DNA of 64,000 nt from Opisthorchis felineus (taxonomy: Eukaryota > Platyhelminthes > Trematoda > Opisthorchiida > Opisthorchiidae), in contig SJOL01001796.1 in assembly GCA_004794785.1 (NCBI GenBank), positions 1 to 64,000 on the forward strand, read 5' to 3'. Positions 26,528-36,246 of this stretch are shown here, one piece after another (the first letter of the stretch is position 1; each line of letters starts with the position of its first letter). A model generated the notes under the pieces. That model had not been told where the DNA came from, did no database searches, and worked only from the letters and a program-made list of their open reading frames with translations. The position numbers and the translations under genes are program-made.

Positions 26528-29500
26528 CAAAGTATAAAATATAAAAGATTGGACGTTTCAAACTTTCTGTTAATGACTGAGATTTCTACCAAGTGCTTAT
26601 CTTTCGACTGAAACCGTGGCTTCCGATTGAACTTAAAACTGATGATTTGTCTAGCCAACTAACTAATTTTTCACGAATTCTGTATGTGGGTTTATCAAGT
26701 TGAAATCCTACTGGATCGAGGACGAATTCATTGCATGCTGGCTCCTTCAACTGTAGCATAGTATCGCCTGCTCAATATCTGCCTAACTTGCTTCCCTTCA
26801 AGGGGATTAATGTCGGACAAGTACAGCGCACGCAAGAAACAGTGGTAGCTGATGCAGGACTACCGCTCTTGTGCAGCATCATCAACCGGTCGTGTAAGAT
26901 TGTCGATTATTTCAAGGCAGAATGAGTGAAAAGTTTGCTTCATGCGGCCATTTCTGGGATCAGAAACACCAAAGCTTATAGCGAATCATCATCACCACTA
27001 TAACAGTGAAAGCAACACATCGGTCATACATAGTGGGGCTTAATTGCCATACAATCATGGGAGAAAAAGCCTTAGTAAAGAGTGATACGAAAAGAGAAGG
27101 GTGAGGACTTGGTGCGAATAGGGTCTATGTCCTTGAGGAAAACAATCAAGGATAAGGTGCCCATACCTTTGAATGGTATTCAGATAAACACATCCGAGCC
27201 CTAGCTCAGACAAAAGGTGTCATCAGTAAGGTCTGTCGTATGTCCTTTTGAAGAACCTCACTCGAAATAAGCCCGGTACAGAACGACAGACGAACTTTAG
27301 CTAGGCAGTCCGATTCATCATCATCACCATCATTATCAGCTGCAAGAACCGCGTACTTGTCGTACAGTGGTTGTAGCTGACACTGGGATGAGTTGCGTGT
27401 CATGTCCTACAACCCTCCGCAAGAAGGATGACGTGAGCCCCAGATAAGAAGGCGCAATGATCCCACAGCACTCCGTCTGAAAAGCTCTGGATTACGGCAA
27501 TCATGAGAATGAACGCAAGAATGCAACCCCGAAATACTGTCACATGAACACACCATCAACTTCTCGTGGTGTACAAATAAGGCAAGCCAATCAAGGGCAC
27601 TCTGTACAATAAAATGGTCACATTGATCACCGAATTAAGTTGGCGTTGGATGGTTTCCTATATTTGAAAACCGATAAGCCCTAAGATTATATGCCTCACT
27701 CCTCGCTGGGCGAAGCTCTCCTTCGGTTTGACTGAGTATAAGAAAAAACATCAGACGAGAACTCAGATTTTCACATGGCATGCATTTCCAGCAAACCAAC
27801 CGGCTTGCGTCACTTGGGTAAGTTCAGTTCAATTCAGTTTTTTTTTCACGCTGCAAACCGTGTACTGAAGTACAGAGGGGGAAGTTTTGCTTTAGACTGA
27901 ACCCAAGAGTGTGTGTCGGTCCATTGTGCAGTACATGTTATCGGCATAACACTTACAATTGCGGTGAAACCCCCACAAAGGGTTCTCAAAGGGTACACAG
28001 GAATATATTCAAAAGATTTGCTACGCGCCACACAGCAGCCCATAAAGGGTTCATTTTCACCGACAGGAAACTGCAGGTCACTAATCCATCAGTTTGCCCA
28101 GGAAGTGAATCCGTGCCAAACTCATGTGCCGTTTGATTTTTGCCCGTTTGTTATCATACCGTTGACTCACTCTTTGATTTAAGTTCCTGAATGGCGAAAG
28201 TATTTGAAATATTAATATCTCGCAACATGCCGTCCCGATGAAGTGGGGGTGAAGACACCCAGTGTTTCAAATTACCACACTATCATCTCAAGATGCATGT
28301 GTGTAAAGACGTATCCCCAAATGCGGACTATGAAGTGTAATGCGGTAGAGTATCCGGAGTAACTAGGTATGGTGCGCACACCAGGTTGTAGCGCCCAGGG
28401 ATGTGTCATGGAACCAGTTGGGCACAGGCTAATGACTACGTCTGGCCTTAGGTAACCTGATGAGAAGATGGTAACAGATCAAGTCTGCAGCAGATCACTT
28501 TTCCACGGCTCAACTAGTCACAAAGAGGATAGTGCTCACTTGCGTTGCCTAGGTGTTGATTAAACGCAATGCAGTTACCGTCTCACTCAACCTTTCTGTT
28601 CACATTATTACTTAAAAGAAAAAGAAAGACAATAAAGAGATAACAATCCTACTAGCATCCGCTTACAATGTCCACACCAAGGCGCGAAGAACTCCACCAA
28701 CCAAGGTTCCTCACTCTTCAGAACAACATCCTCGAAGTTGTTGTCCGTCAGCTCCACCACATCGGTCCGGCCCGACCCACCACCACTCTGCTGAGAACAG
28801 GGGAGCAAAAGTATGAGCATTTAGGGAGAACCAAGAATCACTAATTATACTGACAACCCCCATATCCTAAGATTCGGATCGGACACAACACTTTCTGATT
28901 TAGATATTATGATTAAAGCAGCTAATATAAAGTCTAGGTAAAAGACGTCGAACAAGTTCTGCCAGCGCAAAAGCTGTCGTGACCCACTTCCAGGCGTACA
29001 TCCCGAAATAAGAAACGCTTTTGATGTTATCGAATTTCTTCCCAATGGTGACGAACCTTCCATAAAAAAAATGGTCCGTCACACTGGTGTTGTAGTTTCC
29101 TAGACTTGCATGTGCCGATTAGGCCCGTGAAACAACAACTGAACGCATAGTTGCCACATCCTTTCTGTCACCGTCAAGGTACGGGATCCCAGTAACCTTG
29201 TCCAGTGGAAGACTGAAAAATCTTTTGAGGTCATTCGGTCACAATGACGCTAACTCGTACAAATCGCATGAAGCTCCACAGCAATGACATAGGGTAATCC
29301 AAACGGATTCGAGAAAATATTACTCTGGATTGTTATGGCGTACCAACCGGCCAAGCAACCAGCCGACGAATCTCTTCAGGATAATAAACGTGAACTATTA
29401 AAAACGTGTTGCGCGAATTTCAGCGAAACTGCGGTGGGCGCCTCAAAATGAGCTGTTCCTGACCTATAGAATGTCACTTTAAATTTATGTTTATGCTACC

Positions 29501-32500
29501 TTTCCGAAGAGGCCAACAATCCATTTACAGTCGTGTTAAATTGTCTAAAGGTTATCATTCAATATCTTCCAAGAACTAGCGCTTGCAAACGAGAGAAGCT
29601 AACTAATACTTGCTGTGGCATGACATTGCAAAAAACGGCTTCATTGGCGCATATGGTGAAGTTAAAATCAACGCTGTTTCCAGAACGTGACGAGTCGATG
29701 AAGCAAATCAAAAAGCGTGATTGGGAACAATAGGGGAACAAACCCACGGCAAAAGACCGCAATTTCCTTTGCTAAATAATAATAATAATAATCATTCAGC
29801 TGTAACACCCTTTCGGTGCCTAGCTGCCATGCCACCCGAAGGAAGCATGAGGGATAGGATACTGCCAGGTTGCCCAAGCCTAGACAGGGGGAGTCGAGAG
29901 GCAGGGGTCGGCCTCGAACCCCGGACCTTCCAGTCAGTAAATTCGCGCTCTAACCACTTGAGCCATCTCGCCCCTGAGCCATCTCGCCCCTTTGCTAGTG
30001 GATAACTATGGTGAACATTCTGATAACATTGAACAAAGATCTCAAAAGGATCAGTTCTCCCGTGTATTGTTGCTCTTCATCAGAGGAAAAAGGTGAGTCT
30101 TTTTGAACGGTCTTTCCCCGAAGGGAAAATCATAACAAAAAAATCAATTCAATTCAATTTATCAGCTATAAAGCGTGTACCATCGGCACAATGGTTTCAG
30201 CTGCTACAGTTTCGATCACCGAAAAGTGGGAGAGTGTGGGACATACAGCCAAGCCTTGGAGGCGATGGCACATCTGGTTAGTTCGGGAAATGGGTGGTTA
30301 CGCATTGAAGACGATAGCTTTGATGCACGAGTGCCATTGACTGCGCCATTGGGCCATTTCTGCTAGTGTCATTAACCATTGGTGAGTTGAGTCCCGGAAT
30401 CCCCATCCAGGAAGGCGGCAGTTGCCGACCAAACTAGGTTTACTGGTTAGTGTTTTCGTACTTCGTTGCCAGGTCATACACTGTACACGTCTCGGTTGCT
30501 TCCACTCAGCACAAGGCTGGGCAAAAAGAGCTCTGTGAGGCAGATGGTACTCTGGAATGCGGAATACATGTCCTCACCAGCGTAATCTACGAAGCGTGAG
30601 TAACTCATCTATCGCGGGAGTGTTCCTTCTTCCTAAGACCATCTGGCGTACCTCAGCATTACTAATCCGATGTTCCCACCAGACCCGACCACTGTTTCGG
30701 AGACACCGATGGTCAAATACTGATATTTCCCGTATGTCCTCTGCGCGTAAGGGCCACGCTTCCGATCCATAAAGCAGTATGGATCGCACAATGAGAGAAA
30801 TACACATGCATTCTCAATAGGAACCATGTTTTCTGCAAGTTAATGATGAAACCCGGAATTTGAATCAAAACCACTAAACGTATGCACCAGGTCCGTTCTC
30901 ACGTGTGATAAAACTTGGAACACTCCACGCAACGACGCATAGCAACTGTACCGAACAGAGTAACTCAAACTACTGCCTACATCTACCTATCCAACAAACA
31001 ACTCCGCACAGTTCAATCTTCCCAGACCGTTACAAAGAGATTGGACATTAACGTGACGGTTTGTACCGGTTAGTACGATGCTTCTTCAAGTGGATTTGGA
31101 CTAACCAAAATAATCAAGCTGCAATTGAAGGACTGCTCAAATGGTAGTGGGGTGTCCATAATTTTCACTGACTTTAGGAGTATTGTTGCGTGGAGAATCC
31201 CAGTGTCCTTTCCGTTTAAGCATGTTCCGAGTTAAAATGCCTCAGGAAAGTTAGACAACCTGACACTGAAACATGAATGGTTTAACCAGTACACTAAGTT
31301 GTGCGGGTAGCTGTTGTTTCTCCGGATGGGTGCATTGGGACAGAACACATGAATGATTTGAAAAGAAGCCAAAGATGGTCCTAGGGTGAATTTACTCAAC
31401 GTTGCTTCCACTCAATGTTTCCAATTCGGGTCTTTCTGTCCGCAGCGTTTAAACAGTCGCCACAACTAGAACCATTGTACCTCGCTGTAGGGTTTATGGC
31501 TGATACGCTGTGCAAGTGTTGGTATAGTCGCTTACGTACCAATGCTTCAAAATCTCGGTACCTCTTGAATTAAAATATGCGTCTGACAATTGAAAACATT
31601 GTGAAGAAAAGAACAATAGTGGACGGGGAAGGGACTCAGTGCTGGTCTACAACTATTGCAGGGTGTGTACATCTCCAGACACTCATTCAGGCAATCTGGA
31701 TAGAAACTGACAACAAGAACGCCTGCAACATTGATTAGTAGCCATATCTTGTAGCGTCTCGAACCAGGCGCAATGAGGATCGCGTGGTCCCCATCCTGAA
31801 AGGCGAGTCGCATCGACAGCACCCAGACCTTTCGAAATCTCTTTCATACCCCTCTGCCAGGTCAAAGATTGCCTAGCTCGCTGCACCCCCCCCCCCACCA
31901 CTCTGAATCGGGTACGGAAAACAACACTCTCCGGCAAACCAAGATTCGGCATGCGCAATACATGGTCTAACCAACACAGTTTATGGTGCTGGACACATTC
32001 TTCGATTGAAGTCCTCGTTGCACAACCGAACACTTGTACAGAACTCTCCGAAAGTTTCTGCACGAGCAAGTATGTCCAACAAGGATATTCACATATTGAC
32101 AAAGTGTAGGGAGCACTTGTTTTCACAGAACAACTAACCAGAGTCATTTTAACCTTCAGTATGCATTTCCAATGCTCCATTTGTGGTAAGACATGCAGTA
32201 TCTGAACATGCCAGTCCCTGAACATTAAAGGAGGGAAGTGGAGCTTTTGCGAAACTTGACGCATCTCGGAAGTTGCGTTAGCTCTCACGGAGTAAATGGA
32301 GAATCTCGAAGGCCAGAACTGCGTTCCCCGATTTGCGCAACTTGTGTTATGCGCCAGACTATACTACGGTCTGTTTTTGTACGGCTTGGAGATTCGGTCA
32401 TTTCGGACAGTCGATCTGATGCGTCTTCAAGGCTCTATCAATATCTCTCTGCCGGTGTGACCCAGCTTCCAGGATGTGGCCCATGTAACGAGCATGTGTT

Positions 32501-33754
32501 CGACTGAATTCACCTAGAAATATGACTGCAGTGTTTGTGTGAACTGTCTAATCAAGTGTAGGAGTGTAAATCCCTCGAATGTTTGCGGCAGCTAAGCAAC
32601 ACGCCCCTTCCACTCTCGTCTCAATTTTCATTGCCAGGGCCACTACAGCAGTGAAACATCGGTGCTCTACGGCGCTATTGCTCTCAGGAGCTATGAGGAA
32701 TTCTCTCAGCCATATTTTGCCTCCTACGAGCCGAATCCATTGGCAGCCGGAAAAATAACCAATGCAGGCAAATGACACCAAACTTACCGAAGACTCCTGA
32801 CCCATTCTGGATTCTACGAGCTTTTTGACCTGTTCCAACGCTTCCTTAACGATATGTGAAGCCTGTCGGCCACCTGTAAAGCGCTCTCGAGTGAAATATC
32901 GACTGTGAACTTACCTGTGTAGGGTGTGGAGGTTTTGTGCTTATCCTTCACAAACATCAGGATAGTCGGGAAACCCTTCACATTGTAAGTGTTCGCCAAT
33001 GAGGAATGCTCGTCTGCGTTCACGGCGGCCAACTTGACAACACCCTTTGGAAATAATAGAACGACCGCTAGGAAGCGCACCAACCTTGAGTGCTGTGGCT
33101 GCCTGTTTCCATTCAGGGGCTAGATTTTTACAATGTCCACACCAGGGGGCATAAAACTCTACGAACCAAACTGAATCGTCCGAAGTGACCCGGTTGAAGT
33201 TGCTTGGGGTTAGTTCGATCACATCATCGTTGGAACTGTACAAGCCCAGTGCGGGGCATAGGAAAGGGAGGAGACTGTATACTAAAACAAATAAGAAAAA
33301 CCAAACCGTAATTAGTGGCAACGAGAAATTATTTATTTATGCTAGACTCTGTAGGAACTTGAGCATCCGGCCCCATATAGTCAACAATCCCAGTGTTTGT
33401 CAGTAAAAGGATAAAATAACTGATATTCGGATGGGATTTTTCTCCGGCGTCCTTGATGGGATCTGTCAGTTAAACAGCCAAGCTGGCCGCAAACGTTTTT
33501 AAAGGATGGCTGGATCCCCCTCCACAAGCTTTCTTAGTGGAACAGAATAAACTGTCCGGTTACATTAAGTGAGGAGCGGTTCCGAGTACTAAAGGCCACT
33601 ACCCGATGAAGAAGCACCATACACTCCACCCAGGAGACCGACGTCGAATAAAATCAGAACATGCTGTCATTGCTGTGCCAAACTTACCTTTTACCGCCTT
33701 TTTTTGGTACGGACGTAAAATCTTGAAACAATGAAGTACTCCGCGTAGAAACAT
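20084..33754 (-). CDS. PDIA6: Protein disulfide isomerase A6 (P5), 10 exons, complete
   Basis: This ER thiol oxidoreductase of the thioredoxin superfamily forms, breaks and rearranges disulfides in secretory proteins. Coding exons are 33688-33754, 33085-33281, 32915-33044, 32788-32873, 28667-28790, 26255-26364, 24737-25047, 24230-24302, 22398-22580 and 20084-20140. They total 1338 bp (445 residues plus stop), all phases agree, and human PDIA6 is about the same length. Residues about 23-37 form a hydrophobic signal segment. Thioredoxin domain 1 has CGHC at 70-73 and the cis-proline of GFPT at 114. Domain 2 has CGHC at 199-202 and GFPT with Pro243. A non-catalytic third domain follows (about 290-425), including the family-typical WGWAWTEA and DPWDG strings. 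The acidic tail ends KREL. The start ATG is preceded immediately by an in-frame TAG. No frameshift or stop is seen, so the gene looks functional. Confidence 0.95.
20545..21335 (-). pseudogene. RTE-like LINE 3' fragment, PDIA6 intron 9
   Basis: This 5'-truncated, decayed LINE end lies in the same orientation as PDIA6. The minus strand encodes C-terminal reverse-transcriptase ORF signatures ([19 protein letters not shown] near 21200-21120, then LPGWGFRDS near 20800) broken by stops and shifts. Its 3' end reads toward 20545 and finishes in an AT-rich tail. It is about 90% or more similar by eye to the copy at 30141-30830. Confidence 0.8.
21797..21955 (+). repeat. tRNA-derived SINE, copy 1 (PDIA6 intron 9)
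   Basis: The head resembles a tRNA. It has an A-box-like gtgcctgagtggtta and a B-box-like ggttcgaac. A family-shared body follows, running through catgct, gggaccgcatagcagctatgc, accgaaag and gggttacagc. It lies antisense to PDIA6. A (CA)n run sits about 80 bp downstream, near 22040. Confidence 0.75.
22398..22580 (-). CDS. PDIA6: PDIA6 exon 9 (third domain C-terminal part)
   Basis: The acceptor is ttcgttaccag and the donor gtgagt, phase 0 at both ends. Its 61 codons run from [11 protein letters not shown] through RGSFS to DPWDG, the family's C-terminal signature before the acidic tail. Confidence 0.95.
22581..24229 (-). other. PDIA6: PDIA6 intron 8, unclassified content
   Basis: The 1.65-kb intron holds a GC-richer block at about 23140-23720. 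That block has short internal repeats (cggaggtgt twice, ggatactgt twice) and a B-box-like gggtcgatccc near 23590. It may be an old interspersed repeat. No coding frame with family support was found. Confidence 0.4.
24230..24302 (-). CDS. PDIA6: PDIA6 exon 8
   Basis: It encodes [20 protein letters not shown] and ends GYP. This matches the very conserved tryptophan-rich and GYP segments of P5 proteins. The acceptor is ccccattag and the donor gtaagt. Confidence 0.95.
24737..25047 (-). CDS. PDIA6: PDIA6 exon 7 (domain 2 end, third domain start)
   Basis: The acceptor is ttgatttttctag and the donor gtgagt. Its 103 codons begin [11 protein letters not shown] (cis-proline 243) and contain the second DGGR motif. 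A segment with four further cysteines follows, and it ends in KKQKW. The end is phase 2 and joins the A of exon 8 to make Gly. Confidence 0.95.
25048..26254 (-). other. PDIA6: PDIA6 intron 6, nothing recognised
   Basis: This 1.2-kb intron lies between exons 6 and 7. No transposon or coding signature was recognised on either strand. Confidence 0.5.
26255..26364 (-). CDS. PDIA6: PDIA6 exon 6 (thioredoxin domain 2)
   Basis: The acceptor is gtttacctcag and the donor gtcagt. It encodes residues 203-238, including KNLKPHWE and KVGAVDATV, and completes the second CGHC with its first two bases. Confidence 0.94.
26475..26524. repeat. (AT)25 microsatellite in PDIA6 intron 5
   Basis: A perfect 50-base AT dinucleotide tract lies 110 bp upstream (in gene sense) of exon 6. 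Translated, it gives the YIYI run of a spurious frame. Confidence 0.98.
26525..28666 (-). other. PDIA6: Rest of PDIA6 intron 5
   Basis: No gene was found. Trinucleotide CAT/ATC runs near 26985 and 27316-27340 resemble those next to RTE-like 3' ends near 41.1 kb. A ttcaattcag-T(n) string near 27830 recalls the AATTG-type tail of the RTE-like copy at 30.15 kb. Both are suggestive only. Confidence 0.4.
28667..28790 (-). CDS. PDIA6: PDIA6 exon 5 (thioredoxin domain 2 start)
   Basis: It encodes a Gly/Ser-rich linker and then VVELTDNNF to the second WCGH; the last Cys codon is split across the intron (T joined to GT). The acceptor is a tandem CAGCAG, so the exon may begin at 28790 or 28787, adding or dropping one Gln. 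It is separated from exon 4 by a 4.0-kb transposon-filled intron. Confidence 0.95.
29766..29997 (-). mobile_element. tRNA-derived SINE, copy 2, with target-site duplication
   Basis: On the minus strand the head reads gggcgagatggctcaagtgg, with an A-box-like tggctcaagtggttag and a B box ggttcgaggcc that fits the RNA polymerase III consensus exactly. The body contains tgtctaggcttgggcaacct, and the 3' end is (ATT)n. The 9-bp string CCTTTGCTA occurs at both edges (29766-29774 and 29989-29997), as expected for a target-site duplication. The first 16 bases of the head occur twice in tandem (29959-29990). It lies inside PDIA6 intron 4 in gene orientation. Confidence 0.88.
30141..30830 (-). pseudogene. 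RTE-like LINE 3' fragment, PDIA6 intron 4
   Basis: This is a second copy of the element at 20545-21335, again in gene orientation. The minus strand encodes [20 protein letters not shown] and [19 protein letters not shown], the C-terminal region of RTE-clade ORF2. It ends at the left in a tail of AATTG-type repeats (30143-30160 on plus: tcaattcaattcaattt). The shared part runs from about 30160 to 30792. The coding frame is broken. Confidence 0.82.
31540..32240 (-). pseudogene. RTE-like LINE 3' end (different family), PDIA6 intron 4
   Basis: The minus strand encodes [40 protein letters not shown] and [19 protein letters not shown], typical of the C-terminus of RTE-like ORF2. Its 3' untranslated tail (31560-31760) matches 36060-36230 (plus) and 41240-41400 (minus). 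It contains a C10 homopolymer near 31885 and carries no start or RT core. Confidence 0.82.
32240..32450 (+). pseudogene. RTE-like fragment, opposite orientation
   Basis: The plus strand carries a decayed version of the YLGSC-SS segment and the following LLYG-type segment of the same LINE family ([14 protein letters not shown] near 32265; tgtttttgtacggcttggag near 32370). It stands head to head with the minus-strand fragment ending at 32240. The frame is broken throughout. Confidence 0.6.
32788..32873 (-). CDS. PDIA6: PDIA6 exon 4 (end of domain 1, linker helix)
   Basis: It follows a 41-bp intron (32874-32914) with acceptor tttacag. It encodes the GGR motif, a charged helix and the linker toward domain 2 (to residue 160). 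The donor is gtaagt, in phase 0. Confidence 0.93.
32915..33044 (-). CDS. PDIA6: PDIA6 exon 3 (thioredoxin domain 1, cis-proline loop)
   Basis: It follows a 40-bp intron (33045-33084). It encodes residues 89-131 and the first base of 132, including VNADEH and GFPTILMF with the conserved cis-proline at 114. The donor is gtaagt. Confidence 0.95.
33085..33281 (-). CDS. PDIA6: PDIA6 exon 2 (signal core, thioredoxin domain 1 with CGHC)
   Basis: The acceptor is ttatttgttttag and the donor gttggt. The exon encodes residues 23-88: the hydrophobic end of the signal peptide, then the first a-type domain through [16 protein letters not shown]. The active-site cysteines are residues 70 and 73. Confidence 0.95.
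33688..33754 (-). CDS. PDIA6: PDIA6 exon 1 (start, N-terminal region)
   Basis: ATG is at 33754-33752, with 22 codons plus one base, ending AAAAG before a strong donor gtaagt. The phase (1) is exactly what exon 2 needs, where G joins TA to make a valine codon. The encoded n-region is unusually long and basic. This exon is predicted from phase, donor and in-frame ATG only, so it is the least certain of the ten. Confidence 0.7.
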
Positions 33755-34321
33755 CTATGGATTACACCAAAGCTCTAGAGGCATCAATATTCAGACCATT
33801 ATCTCCGCGACACGAAGAGACTGGACCTTGTCGAGGTGTGTCAGCTTGCGTTCCTCCGCGACCCACTGAGCCATACTGGGGGCTCCCATGTGACACTAAC
33901 AAAGTCTCTCATACCCTGGCAGTATCCCATCCCACGTACATCCATGAATAAACCCATGCCACATCGGCCGTCGAGTGGTGCCATCAGCTGAGTCGCCGAA
34001 GTCGTCTGGCCACATGGTGTCCTCCAAGAGCTTGCCGACCGCGAACTCAAATTGATCACATCGCCATCAGTTACCGATGAAGCGGATCAGTAACTGGCTG
34101 CCGCTCGTTTTAGAACACATTTGTAGATTCCGACCACGCCCTCCGTTTTTCAAAGCCGCGTAAGGTGCGGACAAGTCACTCAGCAACTGTGAGACTGGCA
34201 GATCCGGATTTTAGACGAATTTACCAGAATCGTCTTCTGGAGTCCCTTCCGAATGCTCCGCATCACACGTGAATTCATACTGTGACGAGATCGCCACCTC
34301 TTTGCATAGTGCTGGGAGTTT
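33755..34321. other. Upstream of PDIA6, before the gap
   Basis: This holds the presumed PDIA6 promoter and 5' leader (reading minus from 33755). No TATA box or CpG-type structure stands out. Sequence from about 34140 to 34321 may already belong to the RTE-like element that resumes after the gap (plus-strand LPNAPHHT, then after a stop IHTVTRSPPLC), but this is weak. Confidence 0.35.
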
Positions 34322-34794
34322 NNNNNNNNNNNNNNNNNNNNNNNNNNNNNNNNNNNNNNNNNNNNNNNNNNNNNNNNNNNNNNNNNNNNNNNNNNNNNNN
34401 NNNNNNNNNNNNNNNNNNNNNNNNNNNNNNNNNNNNNNNNNNNNNNNNNNNNNNNNNNNNNNNNNNNNNNNNNNNNNNNNNNNNNNNNNNNNNNNNNNNN
34501 NNNNNNNNNNNNNNNNNNNNNNNNNNNNNNNNNNNNNNNNNNNNNNNNNNNNNNNNNNNNNNNNNNNNNNNNNNNNNNNNNNNNNNNNNNNNNNNNNNNN
34601 NNNNNNNNNNNNNNNNNNNNNNNNNNNNNNNNNNNNNNNNNNNNNNNNNNNNNNNNNNNNNNNNNNNNNNNNNNNNNNNNNNNNNNNNNNNNNNNNNNNN
34701 NNNNNNNNNNNNNNNNNNNNNNNNNNNNNNNNNNNNNNNNNNNNNNNNNNNNNNNNNNNNNNNNNNNNNNNNNNNNNNNNNNNNNNNNNNNNNN
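34322..34794. other. Assembly gap (473 N)
   Basis: There is a run of 473 undetermined bases. It falls inside a LINE fragment, so the N-terminal part of that RT domain is missing from the assembly. The run length may be an estimate. Confidence 1.
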
Positions 34795-36246
34795 TTTGTT
34801 TGCCTGCATTTAAGAAAAGGAGACTGTTCCAGAGAACTGGGAAGAATCGGTGATAGTGCCCATTTTCAAAAAAGGGGCTCGTAGTGAGTGCGGTAATCAC
34901 AGGGGGATCAGCTTGACCCCGTTCATAACGAGATTGTTGGCACTACTTGTCCTTCGTCGCCTTACGTTGGCTTGTGAAACACAGACTCGAGAGCATCAAG
35001 CGGGATTCCGGCCTGCTAGGGGTTGCGCTGACCAAACCTTCACATCCGTCAGGTGCTGGAACGATACCATAAGTACAAACGACCCACAATTTCAGTATTT
35101 CTGGATTTCCAAAGAGCATTCGATTCAGTTGGGCGGTATGTTATCCCTAATACGCTTACTCAACAAGGAATGCCCAGGAAGTTTGTGAACGTAATAAGTT
35201 TTTTGTATTCTCAGACTTCCGGGTGTGTAAAGGTACAAGGAGAGCTCTCCAAAAACTTCCGTACACAAAGCAGTCTTCGTCAGGTGTGCCGCATCTCTCC
35301 ATTCCCACTTAACCTCGTGATCGATGAGATGATGAAACAAACGTTGGAAGGTCTTTAAAACCCCGGGGTTCAAATAGCCTCTGGCGAAAACATTGTCGAC
35401 CTGGAACATGCAGACGATATCGTTCTCGTCTTCGAAGAGAAGGCGCAGGTGCTTTTGGATGAACTGGCTAAAGTTATCCTATCCTTTGGCATGCCCTTTG
35501 CACCCACAAAGTGTAAAGTCATACTCGTGGACATGCAGTCACTGAACACACCACTTACAATCCAAGGAGAGGCACTCGTAGTTGTGGAGCATTCTACGTA
35601 TCTTGGAAGTTGTGTTAGTTCCGACAATGGTAAGAAAGACGAGGTCAATGCACGAATCTGCAAGCCTCGGATCGCGCTTGCTGATTTGAGATACCTATGG
35701 AGTCAAAGCGGTAGATCCCTGAATCTCAAAGGAAGTGTGTATCAGCCTACTGTACGGGCTCTTTTGTTGTACGGCTGTGAGGCTTGGCCTGTTCGATTAA
35801 CGGAAATGAGAAGTCTTCGGGTGCGCGACACCCATTGTCTCAGGACAGTAGCTACCGTGGGTGGGTGCCGGTGAATCCGTAACGAGGCAAGTAGGAATCG
35901 AGTGTTTGTTTGTGCGACGGGGAGTTCAATCGAAGAATGTGTCCAGCACCAGGAACTGTGTTGGTTAGGCCATGTATTGCGCATGCCGAACCATCGTTTG
36001 CCGGAGAGTGTTGTTTTCCGTGCCCAATTCAGAGTGGCTGGAGGCGCTACATGATATGGCTGCTAATCAATGTTAGTGGCGTTCTTGTTGTCAGTTTCTA
36101 TCCAGATTGCCTGAATGAGCGTCTGAGGGTGTACAAACCCTGCATTCGCCGTTGTAGACCAGAATCGAGTCCCTCCCCGCCCACTGTTATTCTCCTCTTC
36201 ACAATAATTCTCTCGAATAAATCATGGTTGTACAGCAAAAAAGAAT
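34795..36246 (+). pseudogene. RTE-like LINE, RT domain to 3' end
   Basis: The plus-strand reverse transcriptase shows RT motifs in order. VIVPIFKKGARSECGNHRGI is at about 34850, VFLDFQRAFDSVG (motif A) at about 35100, and HADDIVLVFEE (motif C, Y to H) at about 35410. TYLGSCVSSD (35598), LLLYGCEAWPVR (35765) and CWLGHVLRMPN (35960) follow. It is broken by a frameshift near 35050, TAA at 35356, TGA at about 35872 and a deletion before the 3' untranslated tail. The tail (36060-36230) matches other copies in the window. It is non-functional. Confidence 0.88.

Noticed and set aside
26168..26530. Frame with a YIYI repeat
   Set aside because: Its 5' part is the (AT)25 microsatellite and intron; only the part at 26255-26364 is a real exon (PDIA6 exon 6).
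32941..33321. Open frame beginning at TTG 33321 with a strongly hydrophobic start, as an alternative PDIA6 N-terminus
   Set aside because: The hydrophobic run is translated from the polypyrimidine tract and acceptor of intron 1 (ttcttatttgttttag), and the start is TTG. A phase-compatible ATG exon exists upstream.
34180..34900. Long frames of about 200 codons across the N run
   Set aside because: They are open only because undetermined bases contain no stops.
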